NCBI RefSeq assembly: GCF_001761485.1
Contig: NC_090774.1
Span: forward strand, 1,302,001-1,366,000
From: Yarrowia lipolytica
Lineage: Eukaryota; Ascomycota; Dipodascomycetes; Dipodascales
Length of the DNA: 64,000 nt
Direction: 5' to 3'
Part shown: in pieces, positions 52,107-62,859 of the stretch
Layout of the letters: every line of letters begins with the position of its first letter
Numbering within the stretch: position 1 is the stretch's first letter
Made by a program: the position numbers and the translations under genes
Notes under the pieces: model-generated
The model's database searches: none
Seen by the model: only the letters and a program-made list of their open reading frames with translations
Told to the model about the DNA's origin: nothing

Positions 52107-53567
52107 ATGTCTGTCACATCAACTTCTCTCAATGGAACCTTCAACGGTATCTCTGAAGACGGCATCGAGATCTTCAAGGGTATCAAGTACGCAAACATTC
52201 CGTATCGATGGGCGTATGCCGAGCGAATCGACGACTACGATAATGGCGTTTTCGACTGCACTCAGGAAGGCATGGCTTGTCCGCAAGTACTTCCTTTCGA
52301 CTACAACATTGAAAAGGGGCCCAAGGAGATGCCTTTTGATGAGTTTGAATGCTCCAATCTCATGATCACTCGACCCCAAGGCGCTACAAATCTTCCTGTG
52401 TTTGTATGGATTCACGGAGGAGGAAATCTGGCTGGAAATGGGTACTGTTCCGATCACAACCCCGTTCCTTTCGTCAAGCACTCCATTGTGGCTGGAAGAC
52501 CCGTTCTTCATGTGATGATCGAGTACCGTCTCAGTGCCTTTGGGTATCTTGCTGTTCCGGACACAAATGGCAACTGGGTTGGCAATTGGGGTGCCCGAGA
52601 CCAATACACAGCCTTGCAATGGATCTCCAAACATATCGTGGAGTTTGGAGGCGACCCTTCCCAGATCACCATTGGAGGAGAGTCCGCAGGAAGTATTGGA
52701 CTTCACGCTCTCATGGTGCACGAGAGTATGAAGCCCAAGGAAGAGTGTATTATCCACAATGTTATCCTCTCGTCAGGGACCATGGATCGAATGGGTACGG
52801 GGACAATTTCAGAGGATGCTTTTAAGCCCATCTATGACGGTATCAAAACTCTGGTTGGAGATATCAACACCTGTTCTGCGGACGAGCTGTTGGAGGCTCA
52901 AATCAAAGCCGGCCTCGACCTCGGCTTTTACCTTCAAGACGACTTCTTCCCTCCAGACTGGAGAAACGTGCGGTTCAAAGTCTCTCGAGTTTTACTCTCG
53001 GACGTGATTGTGGATGGAACCAACTTCAAGAACAAGATCAATCCAGCGGTACGAGTAACTCCAGAGAACGACTTTGACCACAAGGTCTTCAAGCTCTACA
53101 ACATATCTACCGAAGATACATGGGAGGACTACCACTATAAGATGATGCTATTTAAGGGAGACGAGACCTTTATTCGTGGAAACCAGCAGCTGGAACTTCT
53201 GTTTGAGCAGGAAAATATCCCCGTCTGGAGACAGTTGTTCGACCAGATTCATCCAAATGACCCCAGTCGTCTCTGCCACCATGCCGTGGATCTCTATTAC
53301 ATGTGGGACAACTGGGAGATGCCTGAAGATAAACATGCAGTGGCCCGTCAGTACCAGGACACTCTGACCAAGTTTGTTTACGGACAAGACCCCTGGCCGG
53401 TCGACAAGCTCCATTATGTCCACGATAACCAGTTTGAGATCCTAGACAAGTCTCAGTTTGGCGACTTCCGCAACGTTCCAGCCCTCAAGTTTCTCTTGGG
53501 ATTCTCAGCCGAAGAGCTTGGAGAACTCACGAAAAAGTACACTGGAGAGGGTCACTACACGTTGTAG
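52107..53567 (+). CDS. Type-B carboxylesterase/lipase family protein
   Basis: This is a 486-residue alpha/beta-hydrolase. The oxyanion-hole motif HGGG is at residues 103-106 and the nucleophile elbow GESAG at 191-195 (Ser193). The N-terminus has the family signature FKGIKYANIPYRWA, the counterpart of the F-x-GIPYA entry strand. The catalytic Glu and His cannot be fixed by eye; the region around FKGDETFI and the His-rich RLCHHAVDLYYM fit their usual places. There is no signal peptide and few cysteines, so it is probably intracellular, unlike secreted fungal lipases of this family. The substrate is unknown. It ends 52 bp from the stop codon of the convergent Zn2Cys6 gene. Confidence 0.88.
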   Translation: MSVTSTSLNGTFNGISEDGIEIFKGIKYANIPYRWAYAERIDDYDNGVFDCTQEGMACPQVLPFDYNIEKGPKEMPFDEFECSNLMITRPQGATNLPVFVWIHGGGNLAGNGYCSDHNPVPFVKHSIVAGRPVLHVMIEYRLSAFGYLAVPDTNGNWVGNWGARDQYTALQWISKHIVEFGGDPSQITIGGESAGSIGLHALMVHESMKPKEECIIHNVILSSGTMDRMGTGTISEDAFKPIYDGIKTLVGDINTCSADELLEAQIKAGLDLGFYLQDDFFPPDWRNVRFKVSRVLLSDVIVDGTNFKNKINPAVRVTPENDFDHKVFKLYNISTEDTWEDYHYKMMLFKGDETFIRGNQQLELLFEQENIPVWRQLFDQIHPNDPSRLCHHAVDLYYMWDNWEMPEDKHAVARQYQDTLTKFVYGQDPWPVDKLHYVHDNQFEILDKSQFGDFRNVPALKFLLGFSAEELGELTKKYTGEGHYTL

Positions 53568-53619
53568 GGTTCATGAGAAGATAAATATATAAATACATTG
53601 AGATATTAAATGCGCTAGA

Positions 53620-55941
53620 TTAGAGAGCCTCATACTGCTCGGAGAGAAGCCAAGACGAGTACTCAAAGGGGATTACACCATCCATATCCACAGACACAAG
53701 CTGGGGAAAGGTTCTATATACACTTTCCGGAATACCGTAGTTTCCGATGTTATCAATGGGGGCAGCCAGGATTTCAGGCACTTCGGTGTCTCGGGGTGAA
53801 ATGGCGTTCTTGGCCTCCATCAAGTCGTACCATGTCTTCATTTGCCTGTCAAAGTAAAACAGAAGCAGATGAAGAATGAACTTGAAGTGAAGGACGTGAC
53901 TACAACAGCCTGCCTGGTCAACCACATCATTCATGTTGCTGATGATCTTCTGAATCAGCTGAAGAGGGTACTCTGTCTCAATCAGATCACCAAATTTGGG
54001 GTGCAGTAGGGCACATGATCGAAGCATGAGTGCAGTAGTAGCACAATAAGTCATCCGAGCAAGGTAGAGAGTACTCGACGACAGAATCTGCATTGTGTAG
54101 AGCTCCGAGAATCCCTCCAGGGATGTTCGCACCGCATCGGCAGTGGCCATGGCACTATTGATCACTGCGGGGGTCAGTTTGAGATCGAAGATGTTCAGAC
54201 CAAACTCGGAGAAGGGCGTTCGAGGAACAGTGGGTGACACGTTCGTCAACAGAGATAGTTCATGCAGAGAGATCTTGAGAGAAGATTTGAACAACTCGAG
54301 AACGTGATCAATTGGGAACCCTCGCTTGTCAAAGGTGAACACCTCGTCGATTCGACGGTCGAAATGCTTGACCAGCCGCTGAGTACGTTCATCATTGATA
54401 TCCAGAGGCTTCTTGTAATCCTCACTTCTAAGCATGGCCATCATATCTTCCAACTCCTTGAACACTTTGGCCAGCTTGGCACATCTGATCTCATTAATGG
54501 TTGAATCAGGTGTGGAAAAGAGGTCACAGCATTCCTGCAGATAGGCATTCCATGTGATTGTGACAGGTTTCTTCAACAGAGAGGACATATTTACCTGCTG
54601 GAAGTAGATGACGAGCCACAGTTTTCGACACTCTCGCGACTTGGGATCCATGACAATGTTGGGTCTCATGATGGATTCATAAGAGTCAAGGGAAGACACT
54701 CGCGTGAAGGGGCCGTCGTTGATACCAATATCATTGGCGATTGAAACGGCCATGGAGATGAGCAGGTGGTACTTTTGGTTGAACGCAAGCTCGCAGTTGT
54801 TGTACCAGATCATCATGAGAGCCAGACACTGCACCAGCTCGAACGATTTGGTTCCTACAACCATGATTTCTGAGGTAATACTTTTGTAGCATTCCACATT
54901 GATTTCGATGGATGTGTTTTGGAATTTGGGTCCGAGAATAGCGTTGGAAGACGAGTTCATGATAGCCAAGAATAGAAACGGCTTAGTTGATCTAAGCTCG
55001 TCTACCGAACAGTCATCTGGAATCACCACAATACCATACAGGCACTGCAAAACGGATCTGTACTGTTGCAGTCTCATATCCGCCTCCTCTTGGGTAATGA
55101 CTCCTCTCGCAATGATATCATTATGAGGTCCTAACTGACCGCAGTATGCATGAGTAGTGCTGTGGATGAGCTCTGTTCTCTTTGCACTTAGCTGAACCAG
55201 AGCGTTCCATGTCGCCAGCGTCTTCTGCTTCTCGTCCACGCCATCGATTCCGGTCTGGAGGTTTCGGGGATTGTTACCTGACGAGTTCTGGACTTCTCTG
55301 AACAGTCGGTCTGCAGCTGCTGGGAGTCTTGGTTGCAGGTCTTTGTTTCGGACTGAGAAGGACGATGCTGAGGTCGGGGTTCCAGAGCTTTCTGGCGTTC
55401 GTTCCGACTGCGTTGTGGGAGACGGGTTCAACATGCCTGCAATTCCATTGATCGGCATCTGAGGGGGGATGCCACCGTTAGGAGGCGTTTGTCCGTGCAT
55501 CTGCGGCGATTGCATGTGGCCATGGCCCTGGCCTATAGACATGATATGGCCCATGGGTCCTGGTTGCGGCAGAGACTGCGGAGGTAACTGATGCTGTTGT
55601 GGCTGCGTCTGCTGTTGCTGTTGCTGTTGCTGTGGTTGTGGCTGTGGTTGTAAGGGTTGGTGGATCATGGGCTGACCTTGGGGAGCGCCTGCAGCCGCGG
55701 CTGAGGCTTCGGAGACCTGAAGGCCTCGGCTGAGCATCTCCAGCTTCTCCTCGAGCTCCGCAATCTTGCTGCGCGTCTTGGGTCGCCGCTTTCGTCGCGC
55801 ATTATTCACCACACACTCCTTGTTGAACCTCGCGCATCGGGCACAAGGCCCACCTGGATCTGCCGAGTCGCTGGGCAGACACTTGACCTTGAGGGCCCTG
55901 CAGTTTTCGCAGGCCCGCGGACGGCGCAATTTTTCGTCCAT
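53620..55941 (-). CDS. Zn2Cys6 fungal transcription factor
   Basis: This is a 773-residue protein. The binuclear zinc cluster is at the N-terminus: C11, C14, C21, C33, C36 and C43 (C-X2-C-X6-C-X11-C-X2-C-X6-C). A basic linker (ARRKRRPKTRSK) and a short coiled-coil dimerisation segment (KIAELEEKLEML) follow. A Gln/Pro-rich stretch lies at about 95-135. The middle and C-terminal region (about 240-760) is helical, as in the regulatory domain of this class. It is expected to bind CGG-type half sites as a dimer in the nucleus. Targets cannot be read from sequence; adjacency to the esterase is convergent, so co-regulation is not implied. Confidence 0.92.
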   Translation of the reverse strand: MDEKLRRPRACENCRALKVKCLPSDSADPGGPCARCARFNKECVVNNARRKRRPKTRSKIAELEEKLEMLSRGLQVSEASAAAAGAPQGQPMIHQPLQPQPQPQQQQQQQQTQPQQHQLPPQSLPQPGPMGHIMSIGQGHGHMQSPQMHGQTPPNGGIPPQMPINGIAGMLNPSPTTQSERTPESSGTPTSASSFSVRNKDLQPRLPAAADRLFREVQNSSGNNPRNLQTGIDGVDEKQKTLATWNALVQLSAKRTELIHSTTHAYCGQLGPHNDIIARGVITQEEADMRLQQYRSVLQCLYGIVVIPDDCSVDELRSTKPFLFLAIMNSSSNAILGPKFQNTSIEINVECYKSITSEIMVVGTKSFELVQCLALMMIWYNNCELAFNQKYHLLISMAVSIANDIGINDGPFTRVSSLDSYESIMRPNIVMDPKSRECRKLWLVIYFQQVNMSSLLKKPVTITWNAYLQECCDLFSTPDSTINEIRCAKLAKVFKELEDMMAMLRSEDYKKPLDINDERTQRLVKHFDRRIDEVFTFDKRGFPIDHVLELFKSSLKISLHELSLLTNVSPTVPRTPFSEFGLNIFDLKLTPAVINSAMATADAVRTSLEGFSELYTMQILSSSTLYLARMTYCATTALMLRSCALLHPKFGDLIETEYPLQLIQKIISNMNDVVDQAGCCSHVLHFKFILHLLLFYFDRQMKTWYDLMEAKNAISPRDTEVPEILAAPIDNIGNYGIPESVYRTFPQLVSVDMDGVIPFEYSSWLLSEQYEAL

Positions 55942-57713
55942 GGCGGCGTCGGGGGGTATAATGGCTGAAGTCGGGTCGGTTTTTCTGTTGGACTCGATGA
56001 GTAATCTTATACCCTCTGGAAAGTGCCTTCCCCACCTTCAAATAGTTGCAATGGAAGCGAGCCAAAGTTTACCTGACATGCAGAAAAAAAGCGACAGAAC
56101 AATACCAGCCCGTCAACTAAGGTTCCCCTATGTGATGCAACAGGCTGGACCTGGCGGATCGATAGCACACCCGGGACTCTGTAGATGCACGACCGGGTCT
56201 CCTCGGAGAATGGGTTCTTGTAAATGCGAAAAACACGCTGGAAAAAGCTCGTTATCTCCACGGAGTCGCCCTCCTGCTGGAATACGTCATGTCCGAAACG
56301 TGCAAAAAATAGGCTTTTACAATCATAACTCCAGAATCGTCAGTGTGAGACTTAATCGTACATATTCTTACGTAGGGGACCCAGAGGCAACGGCGGTAGC
56401 TCAGATCGGAGTTTGGCTGCTTCTCCGAGACATGCATCGTGGCCAAACTCCCTAAGAAGGCTCTCTTGCACCCTTTCCACCCACCGGCCCACGCCCAAGA
56501 TAACCTTGGAGAAGCCTGCCTCCCACAGTCGGCATCTATTATAAAACCGAGTCCGGTGCTTTGTACTTGTACTTGGACTAATTAACACAAACAAGCCTTG
56601 CGGGTAGTTGTAATTGTACCGTGCCAATAGACACTTTGTATGGCACAGACACATATTTCTTCTATGCATTGACTGACAGCGAAGCTGCACCTATGGTTGT
56701 GGTGCCAGGGCATTGCCGGCTTGGATCTGACACTTGGCAACCTTGGCGGCCGTGTCCTATAATATATTGTCTTTTGTCTCTGTCGCACAAGACAAGACAT
56801 GCGTTCTAGACACGGTAGCAAAGTCGGTTTTAATTGTACATGCCGCTGGTGGTCCCGATACATGAACACTCGTACTTCTTGTACGTCATTCCACGCACAC
56901 CCTCCAAGAACAAAGCGGCCTAGACTTTGAACCCCTCCACGCTAACCAAACCTACCTAAGGCTTATGCCACCCAACCTCCAATTGCGTATCCCTCGCTTG
57001 CTAACTCCCGTAATTAAATGGCGGGACTCTTGGTGGAGACAAAAGACCCGTCTTTGCTTCTTTTCTTTTCCACCCAGCAAGCCTGCGGGTTTGGGTAGCT
57101 GAATACAATACCAGCTGCCCAACGGCCGTTGAAGCGTGTTCTTATTTCGGCTTGCAAACTAACAGGCTTGCCTTCCTTGTCCACCAGCCGCTCGATGGAC
57201 GCCGTTACTTGCATGTCTCACACGACTAATCTTAGCTGCGAGCCCACCGTTCCATTTTGACACTGTCTCACAGCCATAGCCAGAAATGCTCGTACCTTGT
57301 CCCCTTGTGTGGAGACACATGCCCATCTTCCCAACACTTGCCGCTCTTCATTTTGTATTAGGTATTAGATATTGGGGCGACCGCGTGGTAAATCGTTGCA
57401 ATGAGCCAAAGTTGAAGACATCTTGCTTCTCTTCACACGCCCATCTACGCAGGTAATTCATTTATAGCTACCCCAAATTCCTCGACGACGAGTTCGTAGG
57501 ATGTACTCCCAGTCCAGTACAGTAGGTACCATTTGGTGGCTTGTCCGCTCCTGTTAGTGAACCCCAAGTGCAGGTACAATGTAGTCCACATCTTCAACTA
57601 GGTATATTCATTGTTGTTGTCGCTTGTGATCCCTTCAAGTATATCTGAAAGCTAGGCCACTGTATGTACTGTTGGAAGACTGTTCGTTAGAGCATCGTCA
57701 CTCATCCAACGGC
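55942..57713. other. Intergenic region between the Zn2Cys6 gene and RNase H1
   Basis: This region of 1.8 kb has no supportable gene. It includes the Zn2Cys6 promoter at its left end and GTAC words near 56563-56578. The frame at 55766-56455 is antisense to the Zn2Cys6 N-terminus and is not called. Confidence 0.5.
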
Positions 57714-59135
57714 TCATTTCGAGACTGGAGAAAGTCCCAGCACAGACCAACTCTTGCTTGCATCGTTTCCACCAACGTGTCCACGTGCGACCTGGACTCC
57801 TTGTCGTGCAAGAACATCAGCCCGCTTGTTTCCCTTACTATCACCATGAGCCTGGACCTTCTTCAGCGCAATTCCACGCTTGACAAGCCTGTCCATGATT
57901 TTTATACAATCCTGGATCAAATCCACGTTCTCCACAGGCTTGCCCTCACTGGTTTTCCATCCGTTCTTCTTCCAGTCATGTCGCCACTTGGTGAGACAAT
58001 TGATGGCATACGAGGAGTCAGACATGATCTCGTAAGAGTGACCATTGTCTTTTTTCTCAATCACTTGATATGCCTTCATTATGGCCTGCAGCTCAGCCCG
58101 TTGGCTAGTATGAACCGTTCCCATAACCGAGGCAGCAACATTCCATGGGTTGTTTTCTCCGAAATACAGACCATACCCAGCCTTTGCATCTGGACCATTG
58201 TTGGAACACGCTCCATCGACAAGCACCTGGTAGACTGTGTTCCCTTGTTTGTTCACGTAGGAAATGTCCTCGCTAAACGCCTTGTGGTTTTGATCATAAC
58301 CGGCTTTTCGCACTTTCTCGGTAGCTTCATCCCAAGACGCAGCTTTCACCACACCCTTGGACCCACCGTAGTACATCACGGCTGCCTCTCGGGTGTCGAA
58401 AATGAAACAATCCACTATGTAGAACGATTGCTTAGGTTCGGCGCTGTCCCCTCCTTTAATATTGTCTCGAGCCAGTTGTAGAGCTTGCTTGTGAGACTTG
58501 ACCCTATCCTGTGCTTCAAGGAGGGCCTTGGTCAGAGATTTGACATCAGCCTGAGCCGAAAGCAGCTCGTTAGTCGCTGTCTCAATGTCGGTTTCAGCCT
58601 CGGGTTTTCCTTTTGCCTTGGTCTTGGCTTTTGCTCCGGTTTTAGTTTCAGGCTGGACACCAGATTGCGTCTTATGATTGACTTGAGATTGGACCGCAGT
58701 CTTGGGCCGATCTTTACTTTTGGACTGATCTCGAGTTTTGGGCTGATCCTGAAACTTGAGCTTTGACTGAGTTTGAGACTGATCTCGAGTCTTGGACTGT
58801 GTCTTAGTCTTGGCCTCTGGCTGGGACTTGGCGTCTGGCCGACTCTTGGATTGGTTTTGAGCTTTGGTCTGTATCTTGGTCTGTTCCTTCATCTTGGTTT
58901 GTTCCTTCACCTTGGTCTGTTCTTTCACCTTGGGTTGAGTCTTTAGTTGCTTCTGATGCTTGGATTGTGTTTCGGATTCTGATTTGGTCGCATGGAGGTA
59001 GTCGGTAGCATCCTGAAGCACATTGAATCCCTTCCAGTCAGAACGACTGTACCCTCGGACTTGTTTTTGAGCGTCCGCATAGTCGTAAATACCTGGTTTG
59101 TGCCCAGCTCTGACCGCGTAGAACTTTTTAGGCAT
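57714..59135 (-). CDS. RNH1: Ribonuclease H1 with two hybrid-binding-like modules
   Basis: This is a 473-residue protein. Residues 3-48 are a hybrid-binding domain (KKFYAVRAGHKPGIYDYADA, then YSRSDWKGF). Residues 55-170 form a repetitive Lys/Gln/Thr linker with VKEQTK-type units. A helical stretch (182-228) leads to a second hybrid-binding-like module at 237-279 (SFYIVDCFIFDTREAA). The catalytic domain spans about 300-450, with all key residues: D307 (LVDGAC), E348 (QRAELQ), D373 (MSDSSY), H430 and D440 (NKRADVLA). The enzyme removes RNA from RNA-DNA hybrids in the nucleus and possibly mitochondria. The long simple linker is unusual. A decayed paralogue lies 1.4 kb upstream. Confidence 0.92.
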   Translation of the reverse strand: MPKKFYAVRAGHKPGIYDYADAQKQVRGYSRSDWKGFNVLQDATDYLHATKSESETQSKHQKQLKTQPKVKEQTKVKEQTKMKEQTKIQTKAQNQSKSRPDAKSQPEAKTKTQSKTRDQSQTQSKLKFQDQPKTRDQSKSKDRPKTAVQSQVNHKTQSGVQPETKTGAKAKTKAKGKPEAETDIETATNELLSAQADVKSLTKALLEAQDRVKSHKQALQLARDNIKGGDSAEPKQSFYIVDCFIFDTREAAVMYYGGSKGVVKAASWDEATEKVRKAGYDQNHKAFSEDISYVNKQGNTVYQVLVDGACSNNGPDAKAGYGLYFGENNPWNVAASVMGTVHTSQRAELQAIMKAYQVIEKKDNGHSYEIMSDSSYAINCLTKWRHDWKKNGWKTSEGKPVENVDLIQDCIKIMDRLVKRGIALKKVQAHGDSKGNKRADVLARQGVQVARGHVGGNDASKSWSVLGLSPVSK

Positions 59136-60519
59136 GTCGATTCAAAGGCTGATAGATTTGACCTGGCGCTTTCCGTATAGTCTCTTCCGAGAGTGCTCGT
59201 ACTGTACTCGTACTTGTATTTGTAGCTGGTCTAAATCAATTAAAATTTCAGCTCCCACCCTGCCTCTGCGCGTTGCATCCAGCATGCGGGACAGGTCGCG
59301 TGTGTGCAATTTGGCGATAATAAAGAACTCGTCATATTACGAGTACGAATACGAGTACGAGTACGAGTACGAATGCTTGCACTTGAAATTAATGGAATGA
59401 TGCGACAAAAAAACAACAACAGAAGAAGAAGAAAAAATCCTCAGAAAGATGATATTACGGTCAGCCCCCGGATTTTTACCATGATAGATGCCTCGAGTAG
59501 CCAGACTGATGTGACTGATCAATCACAGCATCGAGCCATCTACGGCCGCACTTGTACTCATTTGATGATGATCTGACTATAGCGATGGGCATACTTGACG
59601 TAACCGATATGGTCCTGATGGTGCGGGAAACAAGTCTGTACCATCTGACTCCAAACGTATCCCCACCTCTGTCAAGGCCAACTGTTGACCTAAACAAATT
59701 CGAGGACCTCAATTGAACGGCAGGTACTCTCATCCTCGTCCAATACTGCCGTTATTGATGTCCCATCGCTCGGGAAAGAACTCCTCCGCGAAGTTCGGGG
59801 TCTCGGTGGGTCCACCAGACTGAGTATGACACGGTTGTCCTGGTAGTCGTCCTTTTGGCTATCTGTTCGAAAATCTATTTTTCCTACGAAGCAGCTAACG
59901 ATTAACTGAAACCAAGGGGGGCTCATGGATTCTACCTGGTATTTGTGAATATATAGTACATTCACCGTGGCTACGTTGCCGAGCTAGCTCCTCACCGGTG
60001 CTGAGCTTCTGGCTCTTACTAGCCGCATGCATTCATGAAACCGACTCCCTTGGGACTGACGGTTTGTCTTGATACCGAACCTGTTGGACTAAGGCTTCCG
60101 ATGATCGAGAGCAGTTACTCGTAGGAAGTCGTCAAAACCCTCCCCTTCTGGTTGATTCTTTACTGCTGCGATCCCTGGCCTCTTCGAAGAATCTGACATC
60201 CGTCTTAACACCTTCCCTTTGGCAGTCAGTCGATCCGATCTGGCAAGAGGGGCACATATTTCATGCCATCTCACATGCATGCGGGGCTCCCAAATTAATC
60301 AAGTAAATCAATATACACAAAGGTGAGCCGCACGATGATTGCTCGGCTCTTCGATATCACATACTTATATCCACCGCGTCCCCAATATAAACAGCTTATG
60401 CATGCACATCACTGGTCAAAATATGTCCGGCAGTATAAGCTGGGGGGAGCCCATAAGCCGGAATGTTTTCCCTCGCATAACCCTCACTGTTTTCAAAGTG
60501 ACATTCGAGAGTCAGGAAT
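59136..60519. other. Intergenic region with a hexanucleotide microsatellite
   Basis: No gene is called. Short minus-strand frames (59690-59965 and 60089-60280) read like protein but match nothing I know and may be relics. GTACTTGTAT-type words occur at 59200-59225 and the (GAGTAC)n repeat at 59341-59374. Confidence 0.45.
59341..59374. repeat. (GAGTAC)n hexanucleotide repeat
   Basis: About five to six imperfect GAGTAC units (some GAATAC) lie about 205-240 bp upstream of the RNase H1 start. Confidence 0.85.
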
Positions 60520-61541
60520 TGCTATCATACGTCGAAGTTGCTGAAACACATGCTGGTCTTTCATGACAAACCCATCCACGTTTTTCCACCCGTTCTTCTT
60601 CCGAGTGTAGGCCACTTGAGTGAGGTGAACGCATAGGCTGGATCTGAACAGATCCCATAAGACCGATCGTTTCCCCCCCTTGAAAGCAAGCTGACAATAG
60701 GCCCTTCTTATAGCTTCCAGCTCTGCTCTCTAGTTGATGTCAATTGGTGGGCAGCAGGCTTCCGGAATGTTGAAAGGATTGTTTCTGCCAATGTACGCCG
60801 ATATCACATTGAGAGCCTTTTACAAGAGCAATCGGTAAACACCTGGTATATCCTCTTTCCGTCACACACATCCACGTAGCTCAAGTCCTCTCAAGACAGC
60901 TCTTTCTACGTTTGAAGCTATCCCTGGCTAGCCGTTGCCCTTGCATGCTGGAGATTTGCGCATACTGCAATGCTGCTACCTATGGCATGTTCTCCTGTAA
61001 TTGACAGCTCCTTAATAACAGTGTTATCAACAACAAAGTGCATCTTGGAGTGTGTCGACGGATTATCATCAGTCTGGTCATCAAAATATGGTGCCAGCCT
61101 TTGCATTTCTGTCTTATAAAGGGCTAGAGTTTCGGCCGCAAAGGCTTGGAAAAGGAAGCTCCATTTTGCAAAGCGCTGTCTTTCTCTCCGCGCGTCAGCA
61201 GTTGCCTCCTGTAGTGATTTGGTTGACACTTCGATCTTGGCCATGGTGCTGGTTACAGTCTCTTCAGACTCCAGGAAGTGACATAATGTTCGGCCGCATG
61301 CCATTGCTGGCGGGGGTCCAGCTCGGGGCACAGTTTGAATGTGGTTTGGACTTGTTCCGAGACTGTGATTTGGCTGGCGATTGGGCTTTCTTCAGGTGAT
61401 TAAGAGCGTCTTTCATATGTTGAACCCATTCCAATCCGAATGGCTGTAGCCCTGGACCCGTTGCTCGGTCACTTCGAAAGAGTACACATCCGGTAAGAAT
61501 GCTGCTTTGACTGCGTAGTTTTTTTTCTTTTTTTTCGACAT
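60520..61541 (-). pseudogene. Decayed RNase H1 paralogue
   Basis: The minus strand starts at ATG 61541 with MSKKKKKNYAVKAAF and YSHSDWNGFN, clearly similar to the N-terminal hybrid-binding domain of the intact gene at 57714-59135. A frameshift follows GFN; MKDALNHLKKA then continues in another frame. Further on MHFVVDNTVIKE resembles the second module. EDLSYVDVCDGKRIYQVFTDCSC matches EDISYVNKQGNTVYQVLVD of the parent, but the conserved GAC has become CSC. YIGRNNPFN and then RAELEAI follow, with an in-frame TAG just before RAELEAI, and SYGICSDPAYAF matches SYEIMSDSSYAI. There are several frame changes and stops, and homology fades near 60520. It is a tandem duplicate, same orientation, with a shorter linker. 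Confidence 0.8.
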
Positions 61542-61620
61542 GCTGAAGTTAATGAGATGTTTTGTTTCTCGTGATCACAACTGCTTATCGTAATGCGTCA
61601 GTCTCTACTGTAGAGTTTCA

Positions 61621-61626
61621 ACGCGT
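61621..61626. promoter_or_regulatory. MCB cell-cycle box upstream of RFC2
   Basis: ACGCGT lies 97 bp before the RFC2 ATG. It is the core MluI cell-cycle box, bound by MBF at G1/S genes in other yeasts. It is also about 80 bp upstream of the start of the RNase H1 relic, on the divergent side. Confidence 0.55.
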
Positions 61627-61722
61627 CACGTATTTTTCATGCAGTAAAATTAGTCCTTCTCAAGAACATCAGCGGGATCAACTTCACATCACAACAACAC
61701 CCAAGACACAAAGACACACACA

Positions 61723-62859
61723 ATGCAATCTTTCTTTGCAAAGTCGCAACAGGCGCAAAAGGCAGACGGCAAGAAGACGTCGAAAAACAAAGCCCCTCCT
61801 CCATGGGTTGAAAAGTACCGTCCAAAGTCGCTGGATGACGTCTCGTCACAGGATCATGCCGTGACTGTTCTCAAACGAACTCTCGGCTCAGCCAATTTGC
61901 CACACATGCTATTCTACGGCCCTCCCGGAACTGGAAAAACGTCGACCGTGCTCGCCCTGGCCAAAGAGCTGTACGGACCTGAACTCATGAAGGATCGAGT
62001 GCTGGAGCTCAACGCGTCGGACGAACGAGGAATCGCCATCGTGCGAGACAGCATCAAGAATTTTGCGGCGCAGAAGGTGGTTGCACCCAAAGACCATATT
62101 GCCGAAAAGTACCCCTGTCCGCCATTCAAGATCATCATCCTGGATGAGGCAGACTCCATGACTACAGACGCCCAGAGTGCTCTGCGACGAACTATGGAGA
62201 CGTACTCGGCCCAGACCCGGTTCTGCCTCATCTGTAACTATGTGACCCGAATCATCGACCCGCTAGCGTCTCGATGCTCCAAGTTCCGATTTAGACTGCT
62301 GGACGGAAACGACGCCCTGGCCCGTCTGCGGCACGTGTCTGACGCTGAACAGCTCTCCGTGGAGGACGGAGTGCTGGAGAAGATCCTGGAGGTGGCTAAC
62401 GGAGATTTGCGTCGAGCCATTACCATTCTGCAGTCATGTTCGCGTCTCAGCGGAGAGTCTTCAGCTGCTCAAAACGACGAAGATGGAGACGCAACCATGG
62501 CTGAAACTAGGCCCATCACTATTGCCGATGTGAACGAGACTGCTGGCGTTATCCCCACAGAGACTCTCAAGGCCATCATCAAGGCATGCAAAGACTCCAA
62601 GGGACCCATTGGAGACACTGTGCCCGACATTCTCGTCGCTGTCAAGGAACTGACCTACTCTGGATGGAGCAGTGCTCAAATCACCTCGCAAATGCATGAC
62701 CTGATTATCACCGACGTGTTGATTGAAGGTAAGGAAAAGAGCAAGATTGCCGAGCTGCTGTCTGTCACCGACAAGCGTCTGGCTGATGGAGCCGACGAGT
62801 CTCTGGCTATGCTGAATCTGATTGTGGGTATTGCTGACGTTCTAGGAGCAGCAAAGTAA
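61723..62859 (+). CDS. RFC2: Replication factor C subunit 2 (Rfc2)
   Basis: This is a 378-residue AAA+ clamp-loader subunit. Walker A GPPGTGKT is at 66-73, Walker B LDEAD at 140-144, and the RFC-box SRC arginine-finger motif at 183-185. Stretches such as WVEKYRPKSLDDVSSQDHAV and TRFCLICNYVTRIIDPLASR fit yeast Rfc2 (human RFC4) better than the other small subunits. It is about 25 residues longer than the S. cerevisiae protein, mainly because of a basic N-terminus and an acidic insert near residues 245-260. In the RFC pentamer it loads PCNA at primer ends in replication and repair. An MCB box upstream suggests G1/S expression. Confidence 0.95.
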   Translation: MQSFFAKSQQAQKADGKKTSKNKAPPPWVEKYRPKSLDDVSSQDHAVTVLKRTLGSANLPHMLFYGPPGTGKTSTVLALAKELYGPELMKDRVLELNASDERGIAIVRDSIKNFAAQKVVAPKDHIAEKYPCPPFKIIILDEADSMTTDAQSALRRTMETYSAQTRFCLICNYVTRIIDPLASRCSKFRFRLLDGNDALARLRHVSDAEQLSVEDGVLEKILEVANGDLRRAITILQSCSRLSGESSAAQNDEDGDATMAETRPITIADVNETAGVIPTETLKAIIKACKDSKGPIGDTVPDILVAVKELTYSGWSSAQITSQMHDLIITDVLIEGKEKSKIAELLSVTDKRLADGADESLAMLNLIVGIADVLGAAK

